64,000 nt of DNA, from positions 53,256 to 117,255 of the forward strand of contig NZ_JAANPV010000011.1 in assembly GCF_011290505.1 (NCBI RefSeq). The letters are read 5' to 3'. Positions 37,094 to 46,466 of the stretch are shown one piece after another; position 1 is the stretch's first letter, and every line of letters begins with the position of its first letter. Below the pieces are notes generated by a model. That model did no database searches and had not been told where the DNA came from. It saw only the letters and a list, made by a program, of their open reading frames with translations. The translations under genes and the position numbers were made by a program. Source of the stretch: Paenalcaligenes suwonensis. GTDB lineage: Bacteria; Pseudomonadota; Gammaproteobacteria; Burkholderiales; Burkholderiaceae_B.

Positions 37094-37130
37094 AAAAAAA
37101 AGGCACTACCCCTATCAAAGGGTAGTGCCT
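37094..37130 (-). terminator. Rho-independent terminator of the cycA gene
   Basis: 11-bp stem AGGCACTACCC / GGGTAGTGCCT; the A-run at 37094-37101 is a T-tract on the minus strand. Confidence 0.9.
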
Positions 37131-37146
37131 GCTAGTACTGGTAGCC

Positions 37147-38556
37147 TTACTCGGCGGCTTGCGGGACAGCGTTAGGGTGCTGGGACAGTCGTTTCAAGCG
37201 CTTTTTGTATAAAGGTAAGCACAGGAACAATGCTAAGAACCAGAACGGTGTCGCAATCAAGCCAATTAAGGTTTCTTCTTCTTGGCTAAACAAATACAGC
37301 GCGAAAGCAAAGAACACCAGCGTGGCGTAGCACATAGGAATTGCAAACGGCATTTTGTAGCTAGACTTGGCGTGCGCTTCTGGACGAATGCGGCGGTATT
37401 TCAGGTATGACACCAGAATCACGGCCCAGACAAAAATGAAGCAAATGCTGGATACCGTCGTCACAATAGTGAATACACGCATCACGTCGCCTTCAGCGTA
37501 CAGTAGAAACACGCTGCTTAGCAGCAGGGCGCATGAGTACAGCAAGCCGTTGCGGGGTGTGCCGCTGCGAGAAAGTTTGCCAAAGGATTCTGGAGCCAGA
37601 TCGTTTTTGGACAAACCGTACAACATACGGCCAGTAGAAAACATGCCGCTGTTGGCGGAAGACAAAGCAGAGGTCAGCACAACAAAGTTAATAATCGCTG
37701 CCGCTGCACCTACGCCAATCAACAAGAACATGTTCACAAATGGGCTCTTGTTGGGGGCAACCACATCCCATGGAGTCACTGTCATGATCACGGTGAGTGC
37801 CAAAACGTAGAAAATAATGACACGCACTGGGATTTTGTTAATGGCTTTAGGCAGGTTTTTAGTGGGGTCTGCGGTTTCAGCAGAAGCGGTACCCACCAGC
37901 TCAATCCCTACGAATGCGAAAATCGCAATCTGGAATGCAGCAAAGAAACCCATAATGCCATTAGGAAATACACCGCCCCTATCCCACAAGTAGGTCAGGC
38001 TTGCTTTATCGCCGGTAGGGCCCACAAAGCCAGTAAACAGTAGGTAAGCCCCTACGCCTATCAACGCCACAATGGCGACGACTTTGATCAGAGCAAACCA
38101 GAACTCAAGCTCGCCAAACAGTTTGGCTGACAGCAAGTTAAAGGCAAGTAAAAACGAGATGCACAGTATGCCTGGTAACCATAAAGGGACATCGGGCCAC
38201 CAAAACTGTGTATAGCCTGTAATGGCCACAATGTCGGCTACGCCAATCACTACCCAACAAAACCAGTAACTCCAACCGGTAAAGTACCCCATAGTGGGGC
38301 CAAGAATATCGGTGGCGAAATCAACGAAGGATTTGTATTCCAGATTGTGTAGCAGCAACTCCCCCATTGCTCGCATCACAAAAAACAAGAAAAACCCAAT
38401 GATGATGTAGGTAAATAATACAGAAGGGCCGGCCAAGCTAATAGTGCGGCCAGAACCCATAAATAGACCTGTACCAATAGCGCCTCCAATCGCTATCAGT
38501 TGCAGGTGTCGGTTCTTTAACGAGCGTTGCAATCCTGCTGAGTGTTGTTGACTCAC
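37147..38556 (-). CDS. cycA: Glycine/D-alanine/D-serine permease (CycA-like APC family)
   Basis: 469 residues, 12 membrane helices, amino acid-polyamine-organocation family. The start LKNRHLQLIAIGGAIGTGLF and GRTISLAGPSVLFTYIIIG, with GWSYWFCWVVIGVADIVAIT, match CycA, which imports glycine, D-alanine and D-serine with protons. A GTG start at 38556 has GGAG 6 nt upstream. About 300 nt further upstream is a tandem glycine riboswitch on the same strand, supporting glycine-responsive control and the substrate call. Confidence 0.9.
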   Translation of the reverse strand: MSQQHSAGLQRSLKNRHLQLIAIGGAIGTGLFMGSGRTISLAGPSVLFTYIIIGFFLFFVMRAMGELLLHNLEYKSFVDFATDILGPTMGYFTGWSYWFCWVVIGVADIVAITGYTQFWWPDVPLWLPGILCISFLLAFNLLSAKLFGELEFWFALIKVVAIVALIGVGAYLLFTGFVGPTGDKASLTYLWDRGGVFPNGIMGFFAAFQIAIFAFVGIELVGTASAETADPTKNLPKAINKIPVRVIIFYVLALTVIMTVTPWDVVAPNKSPFVNMFLLIGVGAAAAIINFVVLTSALSSANSGMFSTGRMLYGLSKNDLAPESFGKLSRSGTPRNGLLYSCALLLSSVFLLYAEGDVMRVFTIVTTVSSICFIFVWAVILVSYLKYRRIRPEAHAKSSYKMPFAIPMCYATLVFFAFALYLFSQEEETLIGLIATPFWFLALFLCLPLYKKRLKRLSQHPNAVPQAAE

Positions 38557-38619
38557 GCGTTTCTCCGTAATTTGTTATATCACTATGAAGTGGGTGTTAC
38601 TGTGCTACAAGAAAAAAAC

Positions 38620-38635
38620 ACGGGCATACCGCCGT
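38620..38635 (-). terminator. Possible leader terminator before cycA
   Basis: On the minus strand ACGGC-GGTAT-GCCCGT can pair with one bulged base, followed by G and then T7 (38612-38618). It lies in the long leader between the riboswitch and cycA, where an attenuator would sit. The stem is weak. Confidence 0.35.
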
Positions 38636-38776
38636 TCTGCAGAAACGGAAGTAAGGGGTGCAAACCAGAGTAAGCTCACGAGCGCACGGCAAACGTCCAT
38701 GCTTTGATTGCGCGTATCAAAACACGATGCGTGTACAAGAAAGAATGCTTTGGTAGGCGCAATAGCCGCCCAGCTA

Positions 38777-38803
38777 TTACGCGTACAGTGAGGAAATGGT
38801 CAT
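38777..38803 (-). CDS. Possible 8-codon leader peptide between riboswitch and cycA
   Basis: ATG at 38803 encodes MTISSLYA and stops with TAA. GGAG lies 8 nt upstream of the ATG, a good Shine-Dalgarno. It lies 50 nt downstream of the glycine aptamers and about 140 nt upstream of the putative leader terminator. Such a short ORF may be chance; an attenuation role is inference. Confidence 0.3.
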   Translation of the reverse strand: MTISSLYA

Positions 38804-38852
38804 AGGAGACTCTCCGAACGTGATAGGTGAACAGATGCCATATAGCAGCTGT

Positions 38853-39028
38853 ACCCCATCTGTCCGTTTACCTGAGAGCTTCTCCATGATTGTGTCATGA
38901 TCCCCTTCGGTGGGCATATTGTAATGCCTCTCTCCAGATTGTCACGGTTTCAGGATTCTTTTGCCTGAGAGTTTCCGGGGTGGTTGCTCCGTCGGCGCTT
39001 CATCCAAGAGAAGACTCTCTCCTGAACC
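38853..39028 (-). ncRNA. Tandem glycine riboswitch (two gcvT-type aptamers) for cycA
   Basis: Reading the minus strand: GGTTCAGGA pairs with TCCTGAAACC to close aptamer 1, which contains GGAGAGAG, GCGCCGACGGAGCAA and CTCTCAGGCAAAAG. Aptamer 2 follows with GGAGAGAGGC, GCCCACCGAAGGGG and CTCTCAGGTAAACGGACAG. These are the conserved blocks of the cooperative tandem glycine riboswitch. It should sense intracellular glycine and switch cycA expression. Usually an ON switch in this family; polarity here is not shown. Confidence 0.93.
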
Positions 39029-39172
39029 ATTTATTGACCTTCGCATTTTATAAATAAGTGAAAAACCCCTTCTATTATCGTTAACCAGTATGTCAACTTT
39101 TGAGGCCTCAATAAATTTTCCGCTGGGCGAGCCGTAAACCTTGCTGCGCTGTATTTATTGATGGAGAACTTG

Positions 39173-41107
39173 ATGTTTTCAAACTTGAGCCTACGTGCTC
39201 GTATGTTGATGGTTGTGGTGGGGATGATCGTTATCGGATTTACCGCCATCATCGGAGTAGTGGTGCAGCAAGGTTCTGCCATGCAGAGTAAAGCTGCTCA
39301 CATGTATGTGGAAGAAGCGGTTAAAGGCGAAGCGCAAGAGGTGATGAAGGAAACGGAAAAAGCCTTGAATGCTGCGCGTACGTTAGCGCAAATGATGTAT
39401 GGCCTACGCCAAAGCGGTCTAGCAGATCGTTATGCGGCGATGGCGATGATGCGTGAAATCTTAGCGAATAACTCCAATTTTCTGACTGTGTGGGCTGTGT
39501 GGGAGCCCGATGCATTTGATGGCCGAGATGAAGACTTCGCTCATGCGGATGCACACGACGGAACAGGTAGGTTTACACCGTACTGGAGTCGTACTGATGG
39601 GGCGTTGGCCGTAGATGTGATTCGCAACTACCATCAAGCCGGTGAGGGCGATTACTACTTAAATGCCCGTAACACCAAAAGAACAATTCTATCCGAGCCA
39701 TATAGAGATTATATTGGCGGGATTTCTACCTTACTAACCAGTATTTCCGTCCCCATTTTGCATAACGATAAGGTGATTGCAGTTGTAGGGGTGGATATTG
39801 CGTTATCGGCATTCCAAAACCAAATTAGCCAAATACGTCCTTACGAAACCGGCTATGCCAGCTTGTTTTCAGAAGGCGGTATTTACATTGGTCATCGCGA
39901 TGCGGATCGTGTAGGTGCCAGAATGGATGCTGAGCAGAAAAACATTCTGGATGCAGCAAGAACCGGCACCACACAAAGTATTAGTGCTGTGGATCCATTG
40001 CTGGGCGAGGACAGTTATACCGTCGTGGTGCCTATTGCATTGCCTACAACGGAAGGTAAGTGGGCGTTAACAGTGACGGTGCCTCAAGCTAAGGTATTGG
40101 CCGAGGTGTACGAGCTACGTAATACCTCACTGATTCTAGGCGCGATCAGTATCGTAGTGGTGTCGCTGGTATTGGGTGTGGCCCTAAATCGTATGGTAAT
40201 ACGCCCCTTGGGTGGTGAACCAGCACAGGCATTGCATGTGACGGAAAGCATTGCACAGGGCGATTTAAGCTCTGACATACGAGTACGAGAAGGCGATGAC
40301 CATAGTGTGTTGCATGCTATGCATAGTATGCAAACGCAGTTGGTGGGCATTATTAGCGGCATTCGTGAAAACAGCGAGTCGGTGTCGCAGGCAGCGTATC
40401 AAATTGCGCAGGGCAATATAGATTTGTCTCAGCGTACTGAAGAGCAGGCTGCCGCATTGCAAGAAACGGCGGCAAGCCTAGAAGAGCTGTCGGTGACAGT
40501 AAAGCAAAACGCCGATCACGCTCACCAAGCGAATGATCTGGCAGCCGATGCCTCATCGCTTGCAGTCGCGAGTGATAGCGCAGTAGGCGAAATTGTGCAG
40601 TCCATGACCGCATTAAGCCAAAGTTCGCAAAAGATGAATGACATCATCACCACCATTGAAAGCATTGCTTTCCAGACCAATATTCTGGCGCTTAATGCTG
40701 CTGTAGAGGCAGCTAGGGCTGGTGAGAATGGTAGGGGGTTTGCTGTGGTGGCTGCCGAGGTGCGTACCTTAGCTCAGCGTAGTGCGGTGTCTGCACACGA
40801 GATCAAAGAACTGATTGAAAACTCGGTGCAATTAGCACAAGGCAGTACACAGAAAGTAGATAGAGCCAGCGGCATTATTCGCCAAGCAGCAGGAGCGATT
40901 ACTGATGTTGCTCGATTAATGGATGAGATCGCATCGGCTTCTAGTCAGCAAAGTGATGGCTTGGCCCAGATCAATACCGCTATTGTTCAGATGGACGCTG
41001 TGACCCAGCAAAACGCAGCCATGGTAGAAGAGGCGTCGGCGGCGGCATCCTCTTTGCAGGATCAAGCACGACAGTTGTCAGAGGCTGTGTCCGTATTTAG
41101 AACCTAA
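39173..41107 (+). CDS. Methyl-accepting chemotaxis protein with dCache sensor
   Basis: 644 residues from the ATG at 39173 (GGAG 6 nt upstream; start [17 protein letters not shown]). Layout: TM1 about 8-30, periplasmic double-Cache domain about 40-275 ([28 protein letters not shown]), TM2 about 295-318, HAMP, then a signalling domain with the conserved tip [20 protein letters not shown]. No C-terminal NWETF tether. dCache domains commonly bind amino acids or carboxylates; proximity to the glycine-controlled permease suggests an amino acid ligand, which is inference. Confidence 0.94.
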   Translation: MFSNLSLRARMLMVVVGMIVIGFTAIIGVVVQQGSAMQSKAAHMYVEEAVKGEAQEVMKETEKALNAARTLAQMMYGLRQSGLADRYAAMAMMREILANNSNFLTVWAVWEPDAFDGRDEDFAHADAHDGTGRFTPYWSRTDGALAVDVIRNYHQAGEGDYYLNARNTKRTILSEPYRDYIGGISTLLTSISVPILHNDKVIAVVGVDIALSAFQNQISQIRPYETGYASLFSEGGIYIGHRDADRVGARMDAEQKNILDAARTGTTQSISAVDPLLGEDSYTVVVPIALPTTEGKWALTVTVPQAKVLAEVYELRNTSLILGAISIVVVSLVLGVALNRMVIRPLGGEPAQALHVTESIAQGDLSSDIRVREGDDHSVLHAMHSMQTQLVGIISGIRENSESVSQAAYQIAQGNIDLSQRTEEQAAALQETAASLEELSVTVKQNADHAHQANDLAADASSLAVASDSAVGEIVQSMTALSQSSQKMNDIITTIESIAFQTNILALNAAVEAARAGENGRGFAVVAAEVRTLAQRSAVSAHEIKELIENSVQLAQGSTQKVDRASGIIRQAAGAITDVARLMDEIASASSQQSDGLAQINTAIVQMDAVTQQNAAMVEEASAAASSLQDQARQLSEAVSVFRT

Positions 41108-41131
41108 AGCCAGCAGCACCGTACCGCAAGC

Positions 41132-41166
41132 AGCCGCTTCCACGTCGTTGGAAGCGGCTTTTTTAT
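41132..41166 (+). terminator. Rho-independent terminator of the chemoreceptor gene
   Basis: Stem AGCCGCTTCC / GGAAGCGGCT (10 bp) followed by TTTTTT. Confidence 0.92.
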
Positions 41167-41249
41167 TTTTAGCTAGGGTAATTACGGATACTGCTAATAC
41201 ATATAACTTCATAGGATATATTTATATACCACTCAAAAAGGAGATTGAG

Positions 41250-42680
41250 ATGACACACCCAACACTAAAACATTTCATTAATGGTCAGTATGTGGCGTCT
41301 ACCGGCACAGAAACTTTTGACCTGATTAGCCCAGTCACAGGCAAGGTGTATGCGCGTTCGCCAAACGCGACGCAACAGGATGTGGATGCGGCGTATGCTG
41401 CCGCCCGCGCCGCCTTTAAGGTTTGGGGGCGTAGTACACCATCAGCACGTCAAAAAGCACTGCTGGCATTGGCCGATCAAATAGAGAAAAACAGTGACAA
41501 GTTGGTAGAGGCACAAAGCCGCAATACAGGGCAGCTAAAGCATCTGGTTGCCTCGGAAGAGGTGGCAGTATGCGCGGATCAAATTCGCTTCTTTGCAGGC
41601 GCAGCACGATTCTTGGAAGGCAAAGCGACTGCTGAATACATGGAAGGCCTAACGTCTAGCATTAGGCGTGAGCCATTGGGTGTAGTGGGTCAGGTAACGC
41701 CATGGAACTACCCATTGATGATGGCTGTGTGGAAAATCGCTCCAGCCTTGGCAGCAGGTAACACCATCGTTTTGAAGCCTAGCGACACTACACCTGAAAG
41801 CACCTTGCTGCTGGCCGAATTGGTAGCGCCACTCTTTCCTGAAGGGGTGTTTAACGTGGTGTTAGGTCAGGCGAATGCGGGGTCAATGGTGGTGTCACAC
41901 CCAACCCCAGCCTTGGTGTCTATCACGGGTTCTGTGCGTGCCGGTTTGCAAGTGGCGGCATCGGCGGCAGCTAACTTAGCACGCGCTCACTTAGAGCTGG
42001 GTGGTAAGGCGCCTGTGGTGGTGTTTGACGATGCGGATTTGGATAAAGCGGCCAGCACCATCGCTATTGCTGGCTTGTTTAATGCGGGTCAAGATTGCAC
42101 GGCAGCGACGCGCGTATTGGTAGCAGAGTCTGTGCACGATGCATTCGTGCAGAAACTGGTAGAGCAGGTGAAAGACATCAAGTTTGGTGATCCTGACGAT
42201 ACAGATGCATTGTATGGTGCACTGAATAATGCCAGTCAGTTAGAGCGCGTGAGTGGCTTTATGGCACGTTTGCCCGCGCACGCCAAAATCGAAACGGGCG
42301 GTAAAGCTGCTGCGCGTGATGGCTTTTACTTTGAGCCTACTGTGATCACTGGCTTAAAACAGGACGATGAGGCTGTTCAAACAGAAATCTTCGGACCAGT
42401 GATTACGGTACAAAGGTTTAGCGATGAAGCCGATGCTATCGCCAAAGCCAATGGCGTGGAATACGGTTTGGCTTCTAGTGTGTGGACCACGAACCATGCC
42501 CGTACCCAACGCCTGTCCCGCGAGCTGGATTTTGGTACGGTATGGATCAACACCCATATCCCACTGACCGCTGAAATGCCTCATGGTGGCTTTAAGAAGT
42601 CGGGTTACGGTAAAGATTTGTCGGCCTACGGTTTCGAGGAGTACACCCGCGTTAAGCACGTCATGAGCGCTAACGAATAA
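41250..42680 (+). CDS. NAD(P)+-dependent aldehyde dehydrogenase (aminobutyraldehyde dehydrogenase-like)
   Basis: 476 residues from the ATG at 41250, fixed by AAGGAG 6 nt upstream. An in-frame extension back to 41148 runs through the terminator and is rejected. Catalytic features: TPWNYPLMMAVWKIAPALAAG (cofactor and Asn), LELGGKAP (general base Glu) and NAGQDCTAATR (nucleophilic Cys). Closest in pattern to gamma-aminobutyraldehyde and betaine aldehyde dehydrogenases. Followed by a SnoaL-like protein and a GntR regulator, so probably part of an inducible amine or aldehyde catabolic route. Confidence 0.92.
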   Translation: MTHPTLKHFINGQYVASTGTETFDLISPVTGKVYARSPNATQQDVDAAYAAARAAFKVWGRSTPSARQKALLALADQIEKNSDKLVEAQSRNTGQLKHLVASEEVAVCADQIRFFAGAARFLEGKATAEYMEGLTSSIRREPLGVVGQVTPWNYPLMMAVWKIAPALAAGNTIVLKPSDTTPESTLLLAELVAPLFPEGVFNVVLGQANAGSMVVSHPTPALVSITGSVRAGLQVAASAAANLARAHLELGGKAPVVVFDDADLDKAASTIAIAGLFNAGQDCTAATRVLVAESVHDAFVQKLVEQVKDIKFGDPDDTDALYGALNNASQLERVSGFMARLPAHAKIETGGKAAARDGFYFEPTVITGLKQDDEAVQTEIFGPVITVQRFSDEADAIAKANGVEYGLASSVWTTNHARTQRLSRELDFGTVWINTHIPLTAEMPHGGFKKSGYGKDLSAYGFEEYTRVKHVMSANE

Positions 42681-42690
42681 GGAGCTAAGG

Positions 42691-43461
42691 ATGAGTCATA
42701 CACTTTCTACTCGCGACATAGTGGCTAAAGCCCATTACGAGCTTTTTACGCTACGCGATACCAGTGCGTTAGATCGCTATTTTGCTGACGACTTTATTGA
42801 GCACTCACCATTGGTGGCTGATGGGTTACGTGGGCTACGCGAATTGGTGCAGTCTTGCCCAGATCTGCATCACGAGGCGCATCGAGTATTGCAAGACGGT
42901 GATTTAGTGGCCATTCATGGTCGTTTTGTGGGGTTAGACGAGCAGCCTTTGGTGGGGTTTGATTTATATAGGGTGCGCGACGGAAAAATCACAGAGCACT
43001 GGGATGGCTTAGTACCCGAAGCAGCTCCTAATGCCAGCGGTCGTACGCAATTGGATGGCCCTGTTGAGCCAGGACTAGGTGATAAAGAGCAAAATCGTGC
43101 GTTGGTGTTGCGCTTCTTCACTGAGACTTTGGTAGAAGGCGACTACACCGGCTTTGAGCGTTATGCCAATGGTGAGAGCTTTCATCAACACAGTCCCGAT
43201 ATCGCCGATGGAGTTAATGCGGTGATCGCTTTTCTGGAGCAATTGCGCAACGATGGTCATGGCCTAGAGTACGCACGCATACATCGTAGTGTGGCCGAAG
43301 GGCAGTTTGTCTTGACGCATTCCGAGGGCAGTATCGCCGGAGAACGCCATGCGTATTTTGAGTTATGGCGTGTAGAAAACGGGAAAGTAGCCGAGCTATG
43401 GGATGCGATTGCTCCTGTGCCTGCTGATGATCAAGCCTTGCATAAGCATGGGATTTTCTGA
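42691..43461 (+). CDS. Protein with two tandem SnoaL-like domains
   Basis: 256 residues formed by two NTF2/SnoaL-like units in tandem (about 8-112 and 128-245). Each shows the typical pattern ADDFIEHSP ... GLRGL / GESFHQHSPDIADGV ... VIAFL, and YRVRDGKITEHWDGL / WRVENGKVAELWDAI. Ten bp after the aldehyde dehydrogenase gene with AAGGAG upstream. SnoaL-like proteins are cyclases, dehydratases or ligand binders; the internal duplication is notable and the function unknown. Confidence 0.85.
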   Translation: MSHTLSTRDIVAKAHYELFTLRDTSALDRYFADDFIEHSPLVADGLRGLRELVQSCPDLHHEAHRVLQDGDLVAIHGRFVGLDEQPLVGFDLYRVRDGKITEHWDGLVPEAAPNASGRTQLDGPVEPGLGDKEQNRALVLRFFTETLVEGDYTGFERYANGESFHQHSPDIADGVNAVIAFLEQLRNDGHGLEYARIHRSVAEGQFVLTHSEGSIAGERHAYFELWRVENGKVAELWDAIAPVPADDQALHKHGIF

Positions 43462-43511
43462 TCAGAAGTGCTACGATTCCCGATTTATCTACGAAGCGTG
43501 GGAGTAACAGC

Positions 43512-44264
43512 ATGACGGCGCATGCCATTGTTTACGCGCCCATAGGTCAGGCGAGCCGGTCAGAGTTAGTGGTAGAGCGTTTAAGTAACGCGATTCTGGC
43601 TGGCCTGCTCGAGGCTGATGAGCAATTGCCCAACGAGGCAGATTTGTCGCGTATGTTGGGGGTATCCCCTGTGACGGTACGCGAGGCGTTGAATACCTTG
43701 CGAATGCGTAATCTTATTGATACGCGCCGGGGGCGTAATGGTGGTAGCTTCGTCTGTAAAATGTCGGCGGGTATGCTGCTGGCGCAGCACCCGCTAAAGT
43801 TAGCCAGCTCGGCGTATCTGGCCGATTTAGGGGAATGGCATTGTGCAGTGATCAGCCACAGTGCGCGTTTGGCGGCACAGCGCTCCACTGCCCAAGAATT
43901 GCTGCGTTTTGAGCATGCGGTGGAAGCTTACGCGGCCACCGAACATGCTGAAGAGCGGGCTCATGCTGATATGCGCTGTCTATTGGCGTTAGCCGCTAAT
44001 GCGCAATCTGCCCGATTAGCGAATCAGGTATTGATGATACAGGCAGAGTGGGCGCCCTTAGTCGCTACGCTGTATCAGTACACCAGCGCACACGAGCAGG
44101 TAGTAGAGGCATATAGGCAGGTGGCTCAGGCATTGCGAAAAACGGATGCGGAGCAAGCGGCGACACTGGCGCAGAACATGATTTATCTGCTGACAGATCA
44201 GTTGTTGGCCTGTAAAGTAAAGCTAGATGCAGAGACCGCATTATCACAGCCCCATCTGGCTTGA
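43512..44264 (+). CDS. GntR-family (FadR subfamily) regulator
   Basis: 250 residues. The N-terminal winged HTH (LSNAILAGLLEADEQLPNEA, LGVSPVTVREALNTLRMRNL) is followed by an all-helical FCD-type ligand domain (residues about 95-235), with His/Asp residues that in FCD domains bind a metal and a carboxylate. GGGAG precedes the ATG. Located between the aldehyde dehydrogenase/SnoaL genes and a Cache-domain protein gene, presumably their regulator. Confidence 0.9.
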   Translation: MTAHAIVYAPIGQASRSELVVERLSNAILAGLLEADEQLPNEADLSRMLGVSPVTVREALNTLRMRNLIDTRRGRNGGSFVCKMSAGMLLAQHPLKLASSAYLADLGEWHCAVISHSARLAAQRSTAQELLRFEHAVEAYAATEHAEERAHADMRCLLALAANAQSARLANQVLMIQAEWAPLVATLYQYTSAHEQVVEAYRQVAQALRKTDAEQAATLAQNMIYLLTDQLLACKVKLDAETALSQPHLA

Positions 44265-44297
44265 TGTAACGATGGGAACCGCCTGCAGGAGATCATC

Positions 44298-45074
44298 ATG
44301 TACAGCGACACTCCAGTAGCAAAAGCCAAAGCAATGCTGCACAACATTACGCATGCGGCGTGTGATGCCGCTGCAGCCTTAGCTGAACAAACGCAATGCA
44401 TACTTTCGCAGTCAGCAAGGGCGAGTCAAGAAGGCGTTCAGCTGAGTGCTGAACATCGCCTGCAACTCCAAGCCCCTATACACGACGTGTTGCGGGAGCA
44501 CGCATGGTGTAATGGCGCAGGCTTTGCCAGTTACAGCAACGAAAACACCGGTGATGAGGTATGGTCGTTAGAGTGGTGGTATCAAGAAGCGGGTGCGATG
44601 GAGCACGCGCAGTTAGACCGCAATCAAGAAATTCGTAAACGATTGGATTTCCGCGTGTTTGACTGGTTTGGTCAACCCGCCAGTGATCACAGAGCCTATG
44701 TGGATGGGCCATACGTAGATTACGTTTGTAATGGCGACTACACCATTACCACTGCGCACCCGGTGCTGCTGGATGGCGTATTTGTAGGGGTGGCAGCCGT
44801 AGATATGTTGGTGTCTACCTTAGACCGGCTGTTGGCACCTTTACTAGCGGCTATCACGAACCCTGTAGTGGTGATTAATGCAGACCGTAGAGTGGTGCTT
44901 TCTACCGCACCAGGCGTGCGAGTAGGGACATTATTGCGTGATGCTCAGCCCTTACCCTTAGGGCAGGTGTTGCATTTGGTGGAAGTGCCTAGTGCGACGC
45001 CAAGCCTTGTTTCTAGCGCCACATCATTGTCAGTGCAGTTTGATGCACATCCAGGCTTGTTATTGCAGCACTAA
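44298..45074 (+). CDS. Soluble Cache/PDC sensor-domain protein
   Basis: 258 residues without a signal peptide or membrane helix. The middle (about 60-175) reads as a Cache/PDC sensor fold: GAGFASYSNE, WSLEWWYQEAG, YVDYVCNGDYTITTAHPV and VGVAAVDMLVSTLDRLL are the classic end-of-Cache pattern. A second, PAS-like stretch follows (ITNPVVVINADRRVVLSTAPG). GGAG lies upstream. Cache domains are usually extracytoplasmic, so this soluble form beside a GntR gene is unusual and may feed ligand information to that regulator. Confidence 0.8.
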   Translation: MYSDTPVAKAKAMLHNITHAACDAAAALAEQTQCILSQSARASQEGVQLSAEHRLQLQAPIHDVLREHAWCNGAGFASYSNENTGDEVWSLEWWYQEAGAMEHAQLDRNQEIRKRLDFRVFDWFGQPASDHRAYVDGPYVDYVCNGDYTITTAHPVLLDGVFVGVAAVDMLVSTLDRLLAPLLAAITNPVVVINADRRVVLSTAPGVRVGTLLRDAQPLPLGQVLHLVEVPSATPSLVSSATSLSVQFDAHPGLLLQH

Positions 45075-45118
45075 GCTGTAGAAATAACGCTTCTGCACGA
45101 CTACCACGATTAAAGAGC

Positions 45119-45154
45119 ATTGCCCTATGTAGCGCTTGCTACATAGGGCAATGT
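45119..45154. terminator. Strong bidirectional hairpin terminator
   Basis: 16-bp perfect stem from CATTGCCCTATGTAGC with loop GCTT, between the Cache-protein gene and convergent dadA. Confidence 0.85.
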
Positions 45155-45176
45155 GTTTACTGGGGTAGGATGCCTA

Positions 45177-46415
45177 TTAGGGCTTGATGCTGCTGTGTAC
45201 CAAAGCAGTGACGGCTTCAGCGGTAGCGGCAGACAAGGTCCAACCTAAGTGGCCATGGCCTGTGTTGTAGAACACGCCGGGTTGTTTGCCGGTTTGGATG
45301 CGAGGCATCATGTCAGGCATCATGGGGCGCAGGCCAGCCCAAGGGATAGCGTTTTCTGTGCTGACACCCGAGAAGTTGTAGCGTACCCAGTCGGTTAATG
45401 GATTAACGCGGTCAGCACGAATGTTGCGGTTTTCACCGTTGTACTCTGCGGTACCAGCAATACGGAAGCGGTCTTTGCCCAAACGGCTGGTCACGATCTT
45501 GGCTTCTTCATCCAGCAAGCTTACCCATGGTGCAGAGGTTTGGCTGGTTTCATCTTCCAGGGGAATGGTGATGGAATAGCCTTTAACGGGGTAAATGTTG
45601 ATGCGGTCACCCACCATGGCGGCTAATTTACGGCTACCTACACCCGCACAAATCACCAAAGCGTCTACTTCAACAGACTCAGGGTGTTGAGGCGCGCCAG
45701 TGAGTTTGGATACGTATTGAATACGATGTTTGGAGCCTGACTGCGAAATGCCGCTTACTTCTACGTCCATCATAAAGGTGACGCCTTGGCGTTCGCAGGC
45801 TTCAGCCAAGCCACGGGTGTATTTGTGAATATCGCCTGTGGAGTCGCTAGGGGTAAAGAAACCACCGTAGTATTTACCTTGCAAAGTAGGCTCGATAGTA
45901 CGGATTTCTTCTGGTGTGACGGTGCTACGTTCCAAACCGCCTTTAGCCAGCAGTTCACTGACTTTAATGCCGGCCTCAAAGCCTTTCTTGCTTTGGTAAA
46001 CGTGCAAAATACCGCGCTCTTCCAAATCGTATTGGATGTTTTCGGCTGCTGCCCAACGGTGAAAAGGCTCACGCGCTGCAATAGCCAATTTGACGGTGTC
46101 TACAGTGTTTTTCTCGTAATTACGGATGTTGTACAGAAACTCACCCATCCACGAGTATTTGTGCCAAGTAGGGGCTGGGTTCAGCAACAGTGGAGCGTCA
46201 CGTTTGAACATCCACTTCAGGCCTTTTAACACGGTCCCAGTGTTGTTCCAGACTTCAGCGTTACATGCGGATAACTGACCACCGTTGGCAAACGAGGTTT
46301 CCATCGCAGGGTAACGTTGACGGTCTATTACGATAACGTCATAGCCTTGTTGTCTCAGGGCGTACGCTGTGGTCACGCCAGTGATACCGGCACCAATAAC
46401 AGCAATGGTAGTCAT
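45177..46415 (-). CDS. dadA: D-amino acid dehydrogenase
   Basis: 412 residues, typical DadA length. The N-terminal FAD fold is IAVIGAGITGVTTAYALRQQG, followed by SFANGGQLSACNAEVW, and the C-terminal GLRPMMPDMMP and NTGHGHLGWTLSA segments are characteristic. A peripheral inner membrane flavoenzyme that deaminates D-alanine and other D-amino acids to keto acids and passes electrons to quinone. A tandem glycine riboswitch lies immediately upstream, and a second one governs a CycA-like permease 7 kb away, so import and oxidation seem co-regulated. Confidence 0.94.
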   Translation of the reverse strand: MTTIAVIGAGITGVTTAYALRQQGYDVIVIDRQRYPAMETSFANGGQLSACNAEVWNNTGTVLKGLKWMFKRDAPLLLNPAPTWHKYSWMGEFLYNIRNYEKNTVDTVKLAIAAREPFHRWAAAENIQYDLEERGILHVYQSKKGFEAGIKVSELLAKGGLERSTVTPEEIRTIEPTLQGKYYGGFFTPSDSTGDIHKYTRGLAEACERQGVTFMMDVEVSGISQSGSKHRIQYVSKLTGAPQHPESVEVDALVICAGVGSRKLAAMVGDRINIYPVKGYSITIPLEDETSQTSAPWVSLLDEEAKIVTSRLGKDRFRIAGTAEYNGENRNIRADRVNPLTDWVRYNFSGVSTENAIPWAGLRPMMPDMMPRIQTGKQPGVFYNTGHGHLGWTLSAATAEAVTALVHSSIKP

Positions 46416-46445
46416 GGGGTAATGCTCCAGATATAGAAATAGGGG

Positions 46446-46466
46446 TAGCCCGCTACATAGCGGCTA
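46446..46466 (-). promoter_or_regulatory. Expression-platform hairpin of the dadA riboswitch
   Basis: On the minus strand TAGCCGC-TATGTA-GCGGGCTA can pair with one unpaired base, between the second aptamer and the dadA start. GGAG follows 10 nt before the ATG, so control may be at ribosome access; no T-tract is present. Confidence 0.45.

Noticed and set aside
39061..39105. TTGACA and GATAAT as a sigma-70 promoter of the cycA riboswitch
   Set aside because: The two boxes are only 11 nt apart on the minus strand, too close to act together.
41148..41249. N-terminal extension of the aldehyde dehydrogenase
   Set aside because: It runs through the preceding terminator hairpin, and a strong Shine-Dalgarno marks the ATG at 41250.
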